Origin: Gluconobacter sp. P1C6_b
Lineage (GTDB): Bacteria > Pseudomonadota > Alphaproteobacteria > Acetobacterales > Acetobacteraceae
Assembly: GCF_018811945.1 (NCBI RefSeq)
Contig: NZ_JACRVU010000028.1
Location: 1-36,370, forward strand
DNA length: 36,370 nt
Direction of reading: 5' to 3'
Shown here: positions 16,909 to 25,211 of the stretch, piece after piece
Layout of the letters: each line of letters starts with the position of its first letter
How positions within the stretch are numbered: position 1 is the stretch's first letter
Position numbers and translations under genes: made by a program
Notes under the pieces: generated by a model
What the model was told of the DNA's origin: nothing
Databases searched by the model: none
Seen by the model: the letters and a program-made list of their open reading frames with translations, nothing else

Positions 16909-16933
16909 CGGGCCCGGACGGATGCCGGGCCGC
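16909..16933 (-). terminator. Possible terminator after the 134-aa gene
   Basis: GC-rich imperfect hairpin, minus strand GCGGCCCGG...CCGGGCCCGC with one bulged base, 9 bp beyond the stop codon at 16942. Only a short T-stretch follows, so function is uncertain. Confidence 0.4.
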
Positions 16934-16941
16934 TGGAGCGA

Positions 16942-17346
16942 TCAGAAGATTTCCTTGATCAGGTCGTTGCCGATGCTGAATCCGGCGCCGGCTTCGACGG
17001 AGCGGGCGAAGCCGGAATTGAGGATGTTCGAGACGAAATTGTTGTCCGGTACCGGCTGGACGGGGGCCTGCTGGGTCGGGGCCTGATAAGTGGTCTGGCT
17101 GCCGTAATCCTGCTGGGCGTTGGCGAGGGCCGCGTGGAGCTGTTGCAGGAGGTTTGTGACCTGCTGCTGTTCGGCCTGGAAGGCGAGGGCGAGTTCGCGC
17201 AGGTCGAGGGACCATTCGCGGGCCTGCATGTCGCCACCCTGGGCGGCGGCCTGCATCTTGGACCCCAGGGCCTGAAGGGCCTGGGCGGACTGCTGGGCCT
17301 GTTGCTGGAGCTGGTTGTAGGTCTGCTCGATCGTCTGGACGTCCAT
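16942..17346 (-). CDS. Unrecognised 134-aa Gln-rich coiled-coil protein
   Basis: I do not recognise this protein. From ATG 17346 (MDVQTIEQTY) it has GAAGGAAG seven bases upstream; the longer frame to 17625 runs into the uvrB gene and has no support. Residues 1-80 are strongly helical and Gln/Ala-rich with heptad spacing, predicting a coiled coil or helical bundle. Residues 81-100 form a Gln/Pro-rich linker. The C-terminal 35 residues (FVSNILNSGFARSVEAGAGF, ending IGNDLIKEIF) look like a separate short conserved module. No signal peptide or membrane segment is apparent. It is divergent from uvrB across about 100 bp. Confidence 0.75.
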   Translation of the reverse strand: MDVQTIEQTYNQLQQQAQQSAQALQALGSKMQAAAQGGDMQAREWSLDLRELALAFQAEQQQVTNLLQQLHAALANAQQDYGSQTTYQAPTQQAPVQPVPDNNFVSNILNSGFARSVEAGAGFSIGNDLIKEIF

Positions 17347-17446
17347 GACGGTTCTTCCTTCAAAGATACGGGAGTGTTGATACCCCCGGGGAACGAGTCT
17401 CTCCATCCCTTTCAGCAATAAAATGTCATAAAGATACGCAGGTGGA

Positions 17447-19726
17447 ATGCTGTCTTTCTGGAAGAGGACGGGGAAGGCTCTTGCTGTCCGTGCTGCGCTT
17501 TCCCATCTTGGCATGATGGCCATAAAAGAATCCTCGTCCGTCCGTAATGCGACCGCAATGCCGATGACCCAGTTCCTGCCGGAGCGGCAGCCTGCGAAGG
17601 CAAAGACCCGCAAATTCGTTGTCAAATCGGATTACGAGCCAGCGGGTGATCAGCCTACGGCGATTTCCGAGCTGGTTCAGGGCGTTGAGGGCGGTGAGCG
17701 GGATCAGGTCCTGCTGGGCGTTACGGGCTCTGGCAAGACGTTCAGCATGGCGAAGGTGATCGAGGCGACGCAGAAGCCGACGCTCATTCTCGCGCCAAAC
17801 AAGACGCTGGCGGCGCAGCTTTACGGGGAGATGAAGCAGTTCTTCCCGGAAAATGCGGTCGAATATTTCGTGTCGTACTACGATTACTACCAGCCGGAGG
17901 CCTATGTGCCGCGGTCGGACACGTATATCGAGAAGGACAGCCAGATCAACGAGCAGATCGACCGGATGCGTCATGCGGCTACGCAGGCGCTGCTGGAGCG
18001 TAATGACGTGATCATCGTGGCGTCGGTGTCGTGCATTTACGGTATCGGCTCGGTCGAGACGTATTCGAAGATGGTGGTGCGGCTTGAGGTTGGCGGATCG
18101 ATCGACCGGGACCGGCTGATCAAGGCACTGGTGGAGTTGCAGTACCGACGCAATGACGCGGCGTTCGAGCGTGGGACGTTCCGGGTGCGGGGCGAGCAGA
18201 TTGACATCTTCCCGGTGCAGAACGAGGACCGGGCCTGGCGGGTGTCGCTGTTTGGCGACGAGATCGACCAGATCGTGGAGTTCGATCCGCTGACGGGGAA
18301 CAAGACGGCGGATCTGGCGGAAATCAGCGTTTATGCGAATTCGCATTACGTGACGCCGCGGCCGACGCTCAATCAGGCGATGATCGGGATCAAGAACGAG
18401 CTTCGGCAGCGTCTGGCGCAGTTTACCGAAGAAGGCAAACTGCTTGAGGCGGAGCGCCTGTCGCAGCGGACCACGTTCGATCTGGAAATGATCGAGACGA
18501 CCGGGGCGTGCAAGGGGATCGAGAACTACTCGCGCTATCTGTCCGGTCGCGGGCCGGGTGATCCGCCACCGACCCTGTTTGAATATCTGCCGGAAGATGC
18601 GCTGCTGATCGTTGATGAAAGCCATGTCACGGTGCCGCAGATCGGCGGGATGGAGCGGGGGGACAGGGCGCGGAAAAGCGTGCTGTCGGATTACGGGTTC
18701 CGTCTGCCGTCCTGCATCGACAACCGTCCGCTGGCGTTCGGGGAATGGAATGCATTTCGGCCGCAGTCGATTTTCGTTTCCGCGACGCCGGGCCCCTGGG
18801 AAATGGAGCAGACAGGCGGTGTGTTTGCCGAGCAGATCATTCGTCCGACGGGACTGATTGATCCGGTGACGGATGTGCGGCCGGTCGAAGGGCAGGTCGA
18901 TGATCTGCTGCATGAATGCCGCGACGCGATCAGCAAGGGCGGCCGTGTTCTGGTCACGACGCTGACCAAGCGGATGGCCGAGGATCTGACGGATTATCTC
19001 GGGGAGGCGGGCGTCAAGGTCCGGTATTTGCACTCGGATGTGGATACGCTGGAGCGGATCGAGATCATTCGTGATCTGCGGCTTGGGGCGTTTGACGTGC
19101 TGGTGGGGATCAACCTGCTGCGTGAGGGGCTGGATATTCCGGAATGTTCGGTCGTGGCCATTCTGGACGCCGACAAGGAAGGGTTCCTGCGCTCCAGAAC
19201 GTCGCTGATCCAGACGATCGGGCGTGCGGCGCGTAACGTCGATGGGCGTGTGCTGCTTTATGCGGACAAGATGACGGACAGTCTGAAATACGCGATCGAG
19301 GAGACGGCGCGGCGTCGGGCCAAGCAAACGGAATGGAACGAGGCGCACGGAATTACGCCGATGACAGTGCGTTCGAAGATCGGCGATGCGCTGTCCTCGG
19401 TGTTCGAGCAGGATTATGTGACGGTAGCACCAGACGGCTCTGGCGATACGGAGCAGTTTGTTGGCAAATCGCTGCCCGCGACGATTCAGGATCTGGAAAA
19501 ACGGATGCGCGAGGCTGCGGCCAATCTGGACTTCGAGCAGGCGGCGCGGCTGCGCGACGAGGTCAAGCGTCTGGAAGCGATCGATATGGGGCTGGAGCCG
19601 CCGCCGATTGCCAACTCGACTGCTGGAAGACCCGGTGCGCGAAAGGCTCCAAAGACGCCTGTGCCGCTGGGGCCGGGTGGAGGCGGGTATGATCCGGCGA
19701 AGAAGAAGCGTGGCCGGGGGCGCTGA
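17447..19726 (+). CDS. uvrB: Excinuclease ABC subunit B
   Basis: The UvrB damage-verification helicase of nucleotide excision repair. With the longest start it is 759 aa, but the start is uncertain: ATGs at 17513, 17516, 17558 and 17564 are alternatives, and none has a well-spaced ribosome-binding site. The conserved core begins around '[18 protein letters not shown]'. Walker A GVTGSGKT is at 91-98 in long-start numbering. The beta-hairpin follows ([20 protein letters not shown]), then helicase motifs including DESH ('[17 protein letters not shown]') and '[15 protein letters not shown]'. The UvrC-binding UVR domain is near the C-terminus ([20 protein letters not shown]), and a basic Gly/Lys tail ends the protein. 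greB follows with one intervening base. Confidence 0.96.
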   Translation: MLSFWKRTGKALAVRAALSHLGMMAIKESSSVRNATAMPMTQFLPERQPAKAKTRKFVVKSDYEPAGDQPTAISELVQGVEGGERDQVLLGVTGSGKTFSMAKVIEATQKPTLILAPNKTLAAQLYGEMKQFFPENAVEYFVSYYDYYQPEAYVPRSDTYIEKDSQINEQIDRMRHAATQALLERNDVIIVASVSCIYGIGSVETYSKMVVRLEVGGSIDRDRLIKALVELQYRRNDAAFERGTFRVRGEQIDIFPVQNEDRAWRVSLFGDEIDQIVEFDPLTGNKTADLAEISVYANSHYVTPRPTLNQAMIGIKNELRQRLAQFTEEGKLLEAERLSQRTTFDLEMIETTGACKGIENYSRYLSGRGPGDPPPTLFEYLPEDALLIVDESHVTVPQIGGMERGDRARKSVLSDYGFRLPSCIDNRPLAFGEWNAFRPQSIFVSATPGPWEMEQTGGVFAEQIIRPTGLIDPVTDVRPVEGQVDDLLHECRDAISKGGRVLVTTLTKRMAEDLTDYLGEAGVKVRYLHSDVDTLERIEIIRDLRLGAFDVLVGINLLREGLDIPECSVVAILDADKEGFLRSRTSLIQTIGRAARNVDGRVLLYADKMTDSLKYAIEETARRRAKQTEWNEAHGITPMTVRSKIGDALSSVFEQDYVTVAPDGSGDTEQFVGKSLPATIQDLEKRMREAAANLDFEQAARLRDEVKRLEAIDMGLEPPPIANSTAGRPGARKAPKTPVPLGPGGGGYDPAKKKRGRGR

Positions 19727-19727
19727 G

Positions 19728-20234
19728 ATGGCTGAAAAGACGCCGCTGTCGCATTACCTGTCGCCGAAAGGGGCTGCCGTGATGCGGGCCGAGCTGAAGG
19801 AACTGGCCCAGAAGGAACGGCCGCGCATTGTGGAGATCGTGTCCTGGGCGGCGGGGAATGGCGATCGTTCGGAGAATGCGGATTATCAGTATGGCAAGCG
19901 CAGGCTGCGGGAGATCGACCGGCGGATGCGGTTTCTGGGCAAGCGGCTGGAAAATGCAGTGATCGTCGATCCCGCCGGGCAGACGACGCGGGACCGCGTG
20001 TTTTTTGGCGCGACCGTGACGTATGTGGACGAGGATGACGTCGAGCATACGGTGACGATCCTTGGTGTGGACGAGTCCGATCTGACGCGCGGCGAGGTCA
20101 GTCTGGTTTCGCCTGTGGCGCGGGCACTGATGCGGACGCGGGTTGGCGATGTTGCGATGTTGCAGACGCCGCGCGGGCCGGTTGAGATCGAAATTTTGAA
20201 GATTGTCTATCCTGTGGCGGTGGCTACGGTCTGA
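19728..20234 (+). CDS. greB: Transcription elongation factor GreB
   Basis: A GreA/GreB factor that enters the RNA polymerase secondary channel and stimulates cleavage of backtracked transcripts. It has 168 aa from ATG 19728 (MAEKTPLSHYLSPKGA). The ERPRIVEIVSWAAGNGDRSE segment, the acidic tip region 'GDRSENADYQYGKRRL' and 'REIDRRMRFLGKRLE' match GreB more closely than GreA. The C-terminal FKBP-like domain contains 'VFFGATVTYVDEDD', 'SLVSPVARALM' and 'VGDVAMLQTPRGPVEIEI'. It starts one base after the uvrB stop, so it is probably co-translated with it. It converges with the NUDIX gene over a 4-bp gap with no terminator. Confidence 0.93.
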   Translation: MAEKTPLSHYLSPKGAAVMRAELKELAQKERPRIVEIVSWAAGNGDRSENADYQYGKRRLREIDRRMRFLGKRLENAVIVDPAGQTTRDRVFFGATVTYVDEDDVEHTVTILGVDESDLTRGEVSLVSPVARALMRTRVGDVAMLQTPRGPVEIEILKIVYPVAVATV

Positions 20235-20238
20235 GCCT

Positions 20239-20703
20239 TTACGGCAGGAGGGTGCCGTCGCGCAGGCGTTCGGCTGTTTCCCACAGAGCTGTGCGGTTGG
20301 AGTCCCAGGTCAAGTGCTGTCGCGCCTCTTCGTAAGAGAACCATGCGCAGGTCGTGTGTTCGGCGGAGAGGCACAGGGTTTGACCTGTCGCATCGGCTGC
20401 GAAGCAGTGTTCGGGGATGGCGTAGAGCAGTGGTGACCATGTGGTGCGGGCGGCGAAATGGCTGACCGGGATGGTGGCGCTGGCCTGAAGCGGGAACAGG
20501 GGGGTGTCTGCGGAGAGGCCGCTTTCTTCCTGCATTTCGCGTTTTGCGGCTTGAAGGGGTGTTTCGCCGTCTTCACCCCCGCCTGCGATGGCTTGCCAGT
20601 CCCCGGAATCGCTGCGTCGGAAGAGTGCGTATTCGGGGCCGCTGCCTGTTTTGCGGAAGGGCAGGACGAGGATCTGAAACGGGGCGCGTCGTGGGGCGGT
20701 CAT
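20239..20703 (-). CDS. NUDIX hydrolase
   Basis: A 154-aa NUDIX pyrophosphohydrolase. The motif GX5EX7REUXEEXGU is complete at residues 41-63: G41, E47, R55, E56, E59, E60, G62, with L63 as the hydrophobic position. The N-terminus 'RRAPFQILVLPFRK' and 'DWQAIAGGGEDGET' recall the NudB/dihydroneopterin-triphosphate pyrophosphatase subgroup, but the substrate cannot be set from sequence alone. No signal peptide is present. It is divergent from gshB over 95 bp and convergent with greB. Confidence 0.88.
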   Translation of the reverse strand: MTAPRRAPFQILVLPFRKTGSGPEYALFRRSDSGDWQAIAGGGEDGETPLQAAKREMQEESGLSADTPLFPLQASATIPVSHFAARTTWSPLLYAIPEHCFAADATGQTLCLSAEHTTCAWFSYEEARQHLTWDSNRTALWETAERLRDGTLLP

Positions 20704-20798
20704 GACTGGGAACTCCGCAGAGGTGGGATTTTGAAAAACCGGGGTGTGCGGTTACAGAGGACTGGACCACTCCTCTTTCTCCTTGCCGGAGTTTTCCG

Positions 20799-21776
20799 AT
20801 GTCCCGTTCTCTTCGCGTTGCTGTTCAGATGGATCCTCTGGAGTACGTCAATATCGATGGTGACTCCACTTTTGCGATGATGCTCGAAGCGCAGGTGCGC
20901 GGCTATGAACTGTGGGTCTATCCGGTCACGACGCTGAGTCTTGTTGAAGGACAGGGCAAGGGCGGGCGTGTGCAGGCCCGGGCGCGGCCGGTCGAGGTGC
21001 GGCGCGAGCGGGGCAATCATGCGACGTTCGGCGAAGAGCAGGTGCTGGATCTGGGGCAGACGGATGTGATTCTGATGCGTCAGGACCCGCCGTTCGACAT
21101 GGGCTACATCACCGCGACACATATGCTTGAGCATGTGCATGGTGTGGGTGAAGGAAGGTCGCTGGTGGTGAATGATCCGGTCGCCGTGCGCAATGCGCCG
21201 GAGAAGCTGTTGGTGACGCATTTCCCGCATCTGATGCCGCCGACGCTTGTGACGTGGGACACGCGCGAAATCCTGGCGTTCCGGGAGAAGTATCAGGACA
21301 TCATCGTCAAGCCGCTTTACGGCAATGGCGGATCGGGGATTTTCCGGATCAAGCCTAATGATGAGAACCTCGGTGCGCTGCTGGAAATGCATTTCGCGCG
21401 TTCGCGTGAGCCCCTCATGATCCAGCGTTACGAGCCGGCCGTGCGGCAGGGCGACAAGCGCATCATCCTGGTGGATGGTGAGGCAATCGGCGCGATCAAC
21501 CGGGTTCCGGCGACGGGTGAGGCGCGGTCGAACATGCATGTCGGCGGTCGGGCCATGAGTGTGGAACTGACGCCGCGGGATAAGGAAATCTGTGAGTCGA
21601 TCGGGCCGTATCTGCGTGATCACGGGCTGATTTTCACGGGGATCGACGTGATCGGCAACTGGCTGACGGAAATCAACGTCACGTCGCCGACCGGGCTGCA
21701 GGAACTGGACCGTTTTGACGGGATCAACAGCGCCGGGCTGATCTGGGATGCGATCGAGAGGCGTGTTCTGGCCTGA
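20799..21776 (+). CDS. gshB: Glutathione synthetase
   Basis: An ATP-grasp ligase joining gamma-glutamylcysteine and glycine, the second step of glutathione synthesis; 325 aa against about 316 in E. coli. N-terminal '[20 protein letters not shown]' is the substrate-domain signature. '[20 protein letters not shown]' and '[15 protein letters not shown]' are typical GshB segments. The ATP-grasp Gly-loop is [10 protein letters not shown] from K171, and the metal-binding 'NVTSPTG' starts at N293. GGAG lies upstream of the ATG. gshA is not in this window. It converges with the 64-aa membrane-protein gene over 9 bp. Confidence 0.96.
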   Translation: MSRSLRVAVQMDPLEYVNIDGDSTFAMMLEAQVRGYELWVYPVTTLSLVEGQGKGGRVQARARPVEVRRERGNHATFGEEQVLDLGQTDVILMRQDPPFDMGYITATHMLEHVHGVGEGRSLVVNDPVAVRNAPEKLLVTHFPHLMPPTLVTWDTREILAFREKYQDIIVKPLYGNGGSGIFRIKPNDENLGALLEMHFARSREPLMIQRYEPAVRQGDKRIILVDGEAIGAINRVPATGEARSNMHVGGRAMSVELTPRDKEICESIGPYLRDHGLIFTGIDVIGNWLTEINVTSPTGLQELDRFDGINSAGLIWDAIERRVLA

Positions 21777-21785
21777 GGGCTGCGG

Positions 21786-21980
21786 TCAGGATTTATCGTC
21801 TTTGGGCGGGGGCGTGTAGCTGAACGGAAGCTGGGCTTCGGGCGCATTGTCCTCGACGGGGACGGGGTGGTCTTTCCCGAAACGGTTGCTGAACCAGGCG
21901 ATAACCTGCTGACGGAAATACAGGAAATAGATTCCTGTCCAGATGATGAATGTAAGTCCTACGAGGGAATAGATCAGCAC
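21786..21980 (-). CDS. 64-aa single-pass membrane protein (GTG start)
   Basis: A small protein I do not recognise. GTG 21980 is the likely start because a near-perfect ribosome-binding site GAGGAGG (21993-21987) sits exactly six bases upstream. Extending to the ATG at 22067 would add a Cys/Arg-rich segment with no such support. Residues 2-23 (LIYSLVGLTFIIWTGIYFLY) form one transmembrane helix. A basic stretch follows (FRQQVIAWFSNRFGKDH), then an acidic and Pro-rich tail ending PPPKDDKS. It lies divergent from the pmtA-like gene. Confidence 0.78.
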   Translation of the reverse strand: MLIYSLVGLTFIIWTGIYFLYFRQQVIAWFSNRFGKDHPVPVEDNAPEAQLPFSYTPPPKDDKS

Positions 21981-22144
21981 TGTTGTCCTCCTCGGGCCTG
22001 TCTGACGCACCGCTTTGAAACGTCTTGCGCACTGCGTGTCTTGCCAGATGCATATCCGGGAGGGCAAGAAGGTGCCAATTGAACATGTTCCGGACAGCTC
22101 TTGCCCCTTGAGGGCCGAGCGGACAAAGAAGGTCGCATATCATC

Positions 22145-22825
22145 ATGTCCTCAACCCTTTCCCCGCGTTCGGCACTGGACGCGGAAGCCGTCAAGACGGC
22201 TTATCGCCGATGGGCCCGCGTTTATGATACTGTTTTTGGCGGTATTTCGGGGTACGGACGTAAGAGAGCAGTGGCTGCGGTCAATGCTCTGCCAGGCGAG
22301 AGGGTTCTGGAAGTCGGCGTTGGAACGGGGCTGGCCCTGCCGTCCTATTCCCGCGACAAGCGGATCACGGGAATCGATCTTTCCGAAGACATGCTGGAGC
22401 GCGCACGTATCCGCGTCCTGCAGGATCATCTGACGAATGTGGATGATTTGCTGGAAATGGATGCGGAAGCCACGACGTTCGAGGATGACAGCTTCGATAT
22501 TGCCGTTGCAATGTTCGTCGCCTCCGTCGTGCCGCATCCGGACCGGCTGCTGGCCGAACTCAAGCGCGTCGTGAAGCCGGGCGGGCATATCCTGTTCGTC
22601 AACCACTTCCTGGCGACGGGTGGTCTGCGTCTTTCGGTCGAGCGAGGCATGGCCCGCGCGTCGCGTTCGCTGGGCTGGCATCCGGATTTTGCGATTGAAT
22701 CGCTGCTGCCGCCGGAGGACCTGCGCCGCGCCACGCTGACGCCGGTTCCGCCCGCAGGGCTGTTTACACTCGTGACATTGCCGCAATGCGAGAGTAAAAG
22801 CGACGCAGCAGCCCTGGTCGCCTGA
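22145..22825 (+). CDS. pmtA: SAM methyltransferase, probable phosphatidylethanolamine N-methyltransferase
   Basis: A class I SAM-dependent methyltransferase of 226 aa. Motif I is VLEVGVGTGL (54-63), followed by 'ITGIDLSEDMLERARIRV', 'EMDAEATTFEDDSFDIAVAM' and 'ELKRVVKPGGHILFVNHF'. The opening 'VKTAYRRWARVYDTVFGGIS' is the signature of Rhodobacter-type PmtA enzymes, which methylate phosphatidylethanolamine to phosphatidylcholine, an abundant membrane lipid in acetic acid bacteria. The exact lipid activity is inferred. There is no membrane segment, consistent with a soluble or peripheral enzyme. The ctaD-like operon starts 86 bp downstream in the same direction. Confidence 0.82.
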   Translation: MSSTLSPRSALDAEAVKTAYRRWARVYDTVFGGISGYGRKRAVAAVNALPGERVLEVGVGTGLALPSYSRDKRITGIDLSEDMLERARIRVLQDHLTNVDDLLEMDAEATTFEDDSFDIAVAMFVASVVPHPDRLLAELKRVVKPGGHILFVNHFLATGGLRLSVERGMARASRSLGWHPDFAIESLLPPEDLRRATLTPVPPAGLFTLVTLPQCESKSDAAALVA

Positions 22826-22911
22826 TCGGCGTTTGGTTCCGCACTTGTGTCGGCGCCGAGTATTCCGACGCTCGCTGCGGTATTCCTAGTTCAGGGACCG
22901 ACTACGCGATC

Positions 22912-24078
22912 ATGACTTATCAGGCCGTCGATACTGCCCCAGCCCGTTCCAGCCGCCGAGTCGGAACGTCTTTTATTCTGCTGGCACTGTTTGCCGGTCT
23001 GCTGGGCGGGTCGCTGGCCCTGCCAATTCTTCAGACACATCCCACGAGCGGTCAGGCGTTCTGTCACGGTATTCTCATGACGTTCTTCGTCATGTGTCCG
23101 GCAGCACTCGGTGGTTTTGGCCAGTGGCTTCTGCCGTCCGCGCTGGGAACGGACCGGACGGTCCTTCGGGGCCTGACGATGGCGGGGTTCGGGTTCCTGT
23201 CGGCTGGTGTGGTGCTGCTTCCCCTTCTGCCGTTCGTGGCCCTGCTGCTGTGGTCGGTCGGGATTCTGGCGGTGGCGACCGATGTGATCACGACCTGTCT
23301 TGAGGGACGGACCTGCCGTTTCCGTGACATGTCGCCGCTGGCCTGGTCGCTGCTCGCGACCGCTTGCAGTGTTGTCCTCGTGGCGCCGGTTCTGGCGGCT
23401 GTCGTCACACGTGGCATGCTGGACGGCATTACGACGGACGCGCTGATCGAGACGCTGCATCTGCCGGAAATGGCGCTTATGCTGACGCCGGCGCTGGGGT
23501 TGGTGGCGTCTGCGCTGCTGGCGCGTTCCGCCAGTGCGGGTATGCCCTGGACCGTTGCCCCCTATGTATTCGGGGTGATGGGCATTGGTGGTCCGCTTCT
23601 ATGGATGGATGGGCTATATGGCGCGCTGCCGTCAGGCATGACGTCCGGCCTTGTTCTTGTGACGCAGATCGTGCCTTCGGTTGTACTGATCGGGGCGCTG
23701 TGCCGGGATGTCTGGCAGCAGAAGCGGGAGTTCGACGGGGCCGCACTTTGGGCTATTGGCAGTATCCTGCTGTTTACGGCGGGATGGCTGTCTGACTGGC
23801 TTCCGGGACATTCGGGCGATCATACGGCCGTGGCGTTCGGCGGGATCATGGCACTTTGCGGCGGGTTTTACGCTTGGGTCGAGATGCTTCTCCCTCGGCG
23901 GATCCCCGCGATGATGAGCCGGCTGCATGCCGGGCTGATGCTGGTCGGGGCATTCTGTTCGATCGTGCCGGGTGTCATGATTTATGGTGAGGTTTTTATG
24001 GGGATCAGTCTGCTGGCCTTTGGTCTGGTCGGGCTGTTCCTGTTGAGGGAGACCGGGCGTGCCCGGGTCTCGGCATGA
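22912..24078 (+). CDS. Degenerate heme-copper oxidase subunit I (CtaD)-like membrane protein
   Basis: A 388-aa polytopic membrane protein that aligns by eye with aa3 oxidase subunit I along most of its length, though CtaD is about 550 aa. 'CHGILMTFFVMCPAALGGFG' matches the helix II motif with low-spin-heme ligand H94 (Paracoccus numbering), here H52. 'ETLHLPEMALMLTPALGL' matches the GHPEVY region: H183 and E186 are kept but the cross-linked Tyr is A188. 'LLWMDGLYG' replaces the His-His CuB pair with M232-D233. 'GDHTAVAFGGIMALCGGFYA' matches the AHFHYV region: the low-spin His is kept as H304, while the heme a3 ligand becomes G302. It is therefore unlikely to reduce oxygen, but may still bind one bis-His heme. 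Its stop overlaps the ctaB start (ATGA). The frame is intact, so it is not a pseudogene. Confidence 0.8.
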   Translation: MTYQAVDTAPARSSRRVGTSFILLALFAGLLGGSLALPILQTHPTSGQAFCHGILMTFFVMCPAALGGFGQWLLPSALGTDRTVLRGLTMAGFGFLSAGVVLLPLLPFVALLLWSVGILAVATDVITTCLEGRTCRFRDMSPLAWSLLATACSVVLVAPVLAAVVTRGMLDGITTDALIETLHLPEMALMLTPALGLVASALLARSASAGMPWTVAPYVFGVMGIGGPLLWMDGLYGALPSGMTSGLVLVTQIVPSVVLIGALCRDVWQQKREFDGAALWAIGSILLFTAGWLSDWLPGHSGDHTAVAFGGIMALCGGFYAWVEMLLPRRIPAMMSRLHAGLMLVGAFCSIVPGVMIYGEVFMGISLLAFGLVGLFLLRETGRARVSA

Positions 24079-25025
24079 GCGATACGGCGACACCTTTAGC
24101 CCCTTCGGGGGTTTTTTCCGTTCCGGGGAAGGATGGTGATCCGTCCCTGCGTGAATGGCTGGCGCTGCTCAAGCCGCGCGTGATTTCGCTGGTGGTGTTT
24201 ACGGGCGCTGCGGGCATGGCTGTGGCGCCGCGCTGGCCGTCCATTCCCATCGGGCTGATTACCATTCTGTGCATCTGCATCGGGGCCGGGGCCGCGGGTG
24301 CGATCAACATGTGGTATGACCGCGATATTGACGCGATCATGAAGCGGACGGTCGTGCGGCCCATCCCTGACGGGCGGATGCCGGAGCAGGCGGCGCTGGT
24401 TTATGGCGTTGTGCTGTCGGTTCTGTCGGTGGTGGTGCTGTGGCTGGCGACGAATGCCCTGGCGGCCGGGATCCTTGCGTTCTCGATTTTCTTTTACAGC
24501 GTCATTTACACGATGTGGCTCAAGCGGAGCACGCCGCAGAACATCGTGATTGGTGGGGCTGCGGGGGCGTTTCCGCCGATGATCGGCTGGGCTGCGACCA
24601 TGAACTCCATGGCTGTGCTGCCGGTGGCGATGTTTGCGATCGTGTTCCTGTGGACACCGCCGCATTTCTGGTCGCTGTCGCTTTATGCGTGCAAGGATTA
24701 CGGCAAGGCGGGCATTCCGATGCTGCCGGTCGTGAAGGGCGCGCGGCATACGCGGTGGCAGATCCTGATTTACACGTTCATTCTCACGGCCGTTTCGCTG
24801 GTGCCGAGTTTCGTGCATGAAGTCGGGCTGACCTATACGGTTGTGACCAGTCTGCTGGATCTGGGTTTCATTCTCTGTGCGTTCCGGGTGCTGATGGACA
24901 GGCAGGATCCGGAAGGGGTGAGCCTGACGAAGGACAAGCCGGCGCGGTTCGCGTTCCGGTATTCGCTGGCCTATCTGTTCCTGCTGTTCTGCGGGCTGCT
25001 GGTTGACCGGGTTCTGATTGGATGA
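24075..25025 (+). CDS. ctaB: Protoheme IX farnesyltransferase (heme O synthase)
   Basis: An inner-membrane UbiA-family prenyltransferase that converts heme b to heme o, needed for bo3-type ubiquinol oxidase (and as the heme a precursor); 316 aa. The first Asp-rich motif is NMWYDRDID (78-86), followed by 'KRTVVRPIPDGRMP'. The second conserved loop 'YACKDYGKAGIPMLPVVKG' is present, with about nine hydrophobic helices. It overlaps the ctaD-like gene by 4 bp upstream and the CoxF-like gene by 4 bp downstream, so all three should be translationally coupled. It is an unusual placement if the only client were a cyo operon elsewhere. Confidence 0.95.
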   Translation: MSDTATPLAPSGVFSVPGKDGDPSLREWLALLKPRVISLVVFTGAAGMAVAPRWPSIPIGLITILCICIGAGAAGAINMWYDRDIDAIMKRTVVRPIPDGRMPEQAALVYGVVLSVLSVVVLWLATNALAAGILAFSIFFYSVIYTMWLKRSTPQNIVIGGAAGAFPPMIGWAATMNSMAVLPVAMFAIVFLWTPPHFWSLSLYACKDYGKAGIPMLPVVKGARHTRWQILIYTFILTAVSLVPSFVHEVGLTYTVVTSLLDLGFILCAFRVLMDRQDPEGVSLTKDKPARFAFRYSLAYLFLLFCGLLVDRVLIG

Positions 25026-25144
25026 GCATGACGACGGATATTGATCTTGCCCGCAAGCGGCGTCTGAGCCGGATTACGGGGATTGTGGGCGGCATAGTGC
25101 TGCTGGCCGTCATCTTTTACGTGATTACGCTGACGCGACTGTAA
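25022..25144 (+). CDS. 40-aa CoxF-like single-pass membrane peptide
   Basis: A short ORF starting at ATG 25022, overlapping the ctaB stop (ATGA), and ending at TAA 25142-25144. The protein begins MSMTTDIDLARKRRLSRITG, then has one hydrophobic helix (IVGGIVLLAVIFYVITLTRL). This layout (acidic N-terminus, cluster of Arg/Lys, one helix with FYV-T at the end) resembles the small CoxF-type peptide between ctaB and ctaG in alphaproteobacterial aa3 operons. The similarity is short and the assignment is partly from position. A strong terminator follows at 25164-25195, so the operon ends here without ctaG or ctaE. Confidence 0.7.
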   Translation: MSMTTDIDLARKRRLSRITGIVGGIVLLAVIFYVITLTRL

Positions 25145-25163
25145 AAGCCGTATTGCAGGTAAT

Positions 25164-25195
25164 AAAAAAGGCCCGGGAATGTCCCGGGCCTTTTT
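25164..25195. terminator. Bidirectional intrinsic terminator
   Basis: A6, stem GGCCCGGGA (25170-25178) with TCCCGGGCC (25182-25190), loop ATG, then T5. It works in both directions and separates the ctaB operon from the convergent Tim44-like gene, whose stop is at 25212. Confidence 0.92.
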
Positions 25196-25211
25196 CTGTT
25201 TATGGGGCTTT

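Noticed and set aside
17426-19348. 640-codon minus-strand frame opposite uvrB
   Set aside because: Shadow of a conserved gene; Arg/His/Leu-rich and without family features.
22826-22911. Intergenic stretch considered for a tRNA or small RNA
   Set aside because: No cloverleaf, T-loop consensus or terminator found; it is only a short leader before the ctaD-like gene.
22912-24078. ctaD-like gene considered as a pseudogene
   Set aside because: The frame is intact for 388 codons with a smooth membrane pattern and codon bias like its neighbours, and it is coupled to ctaB by an ATGA overlap.
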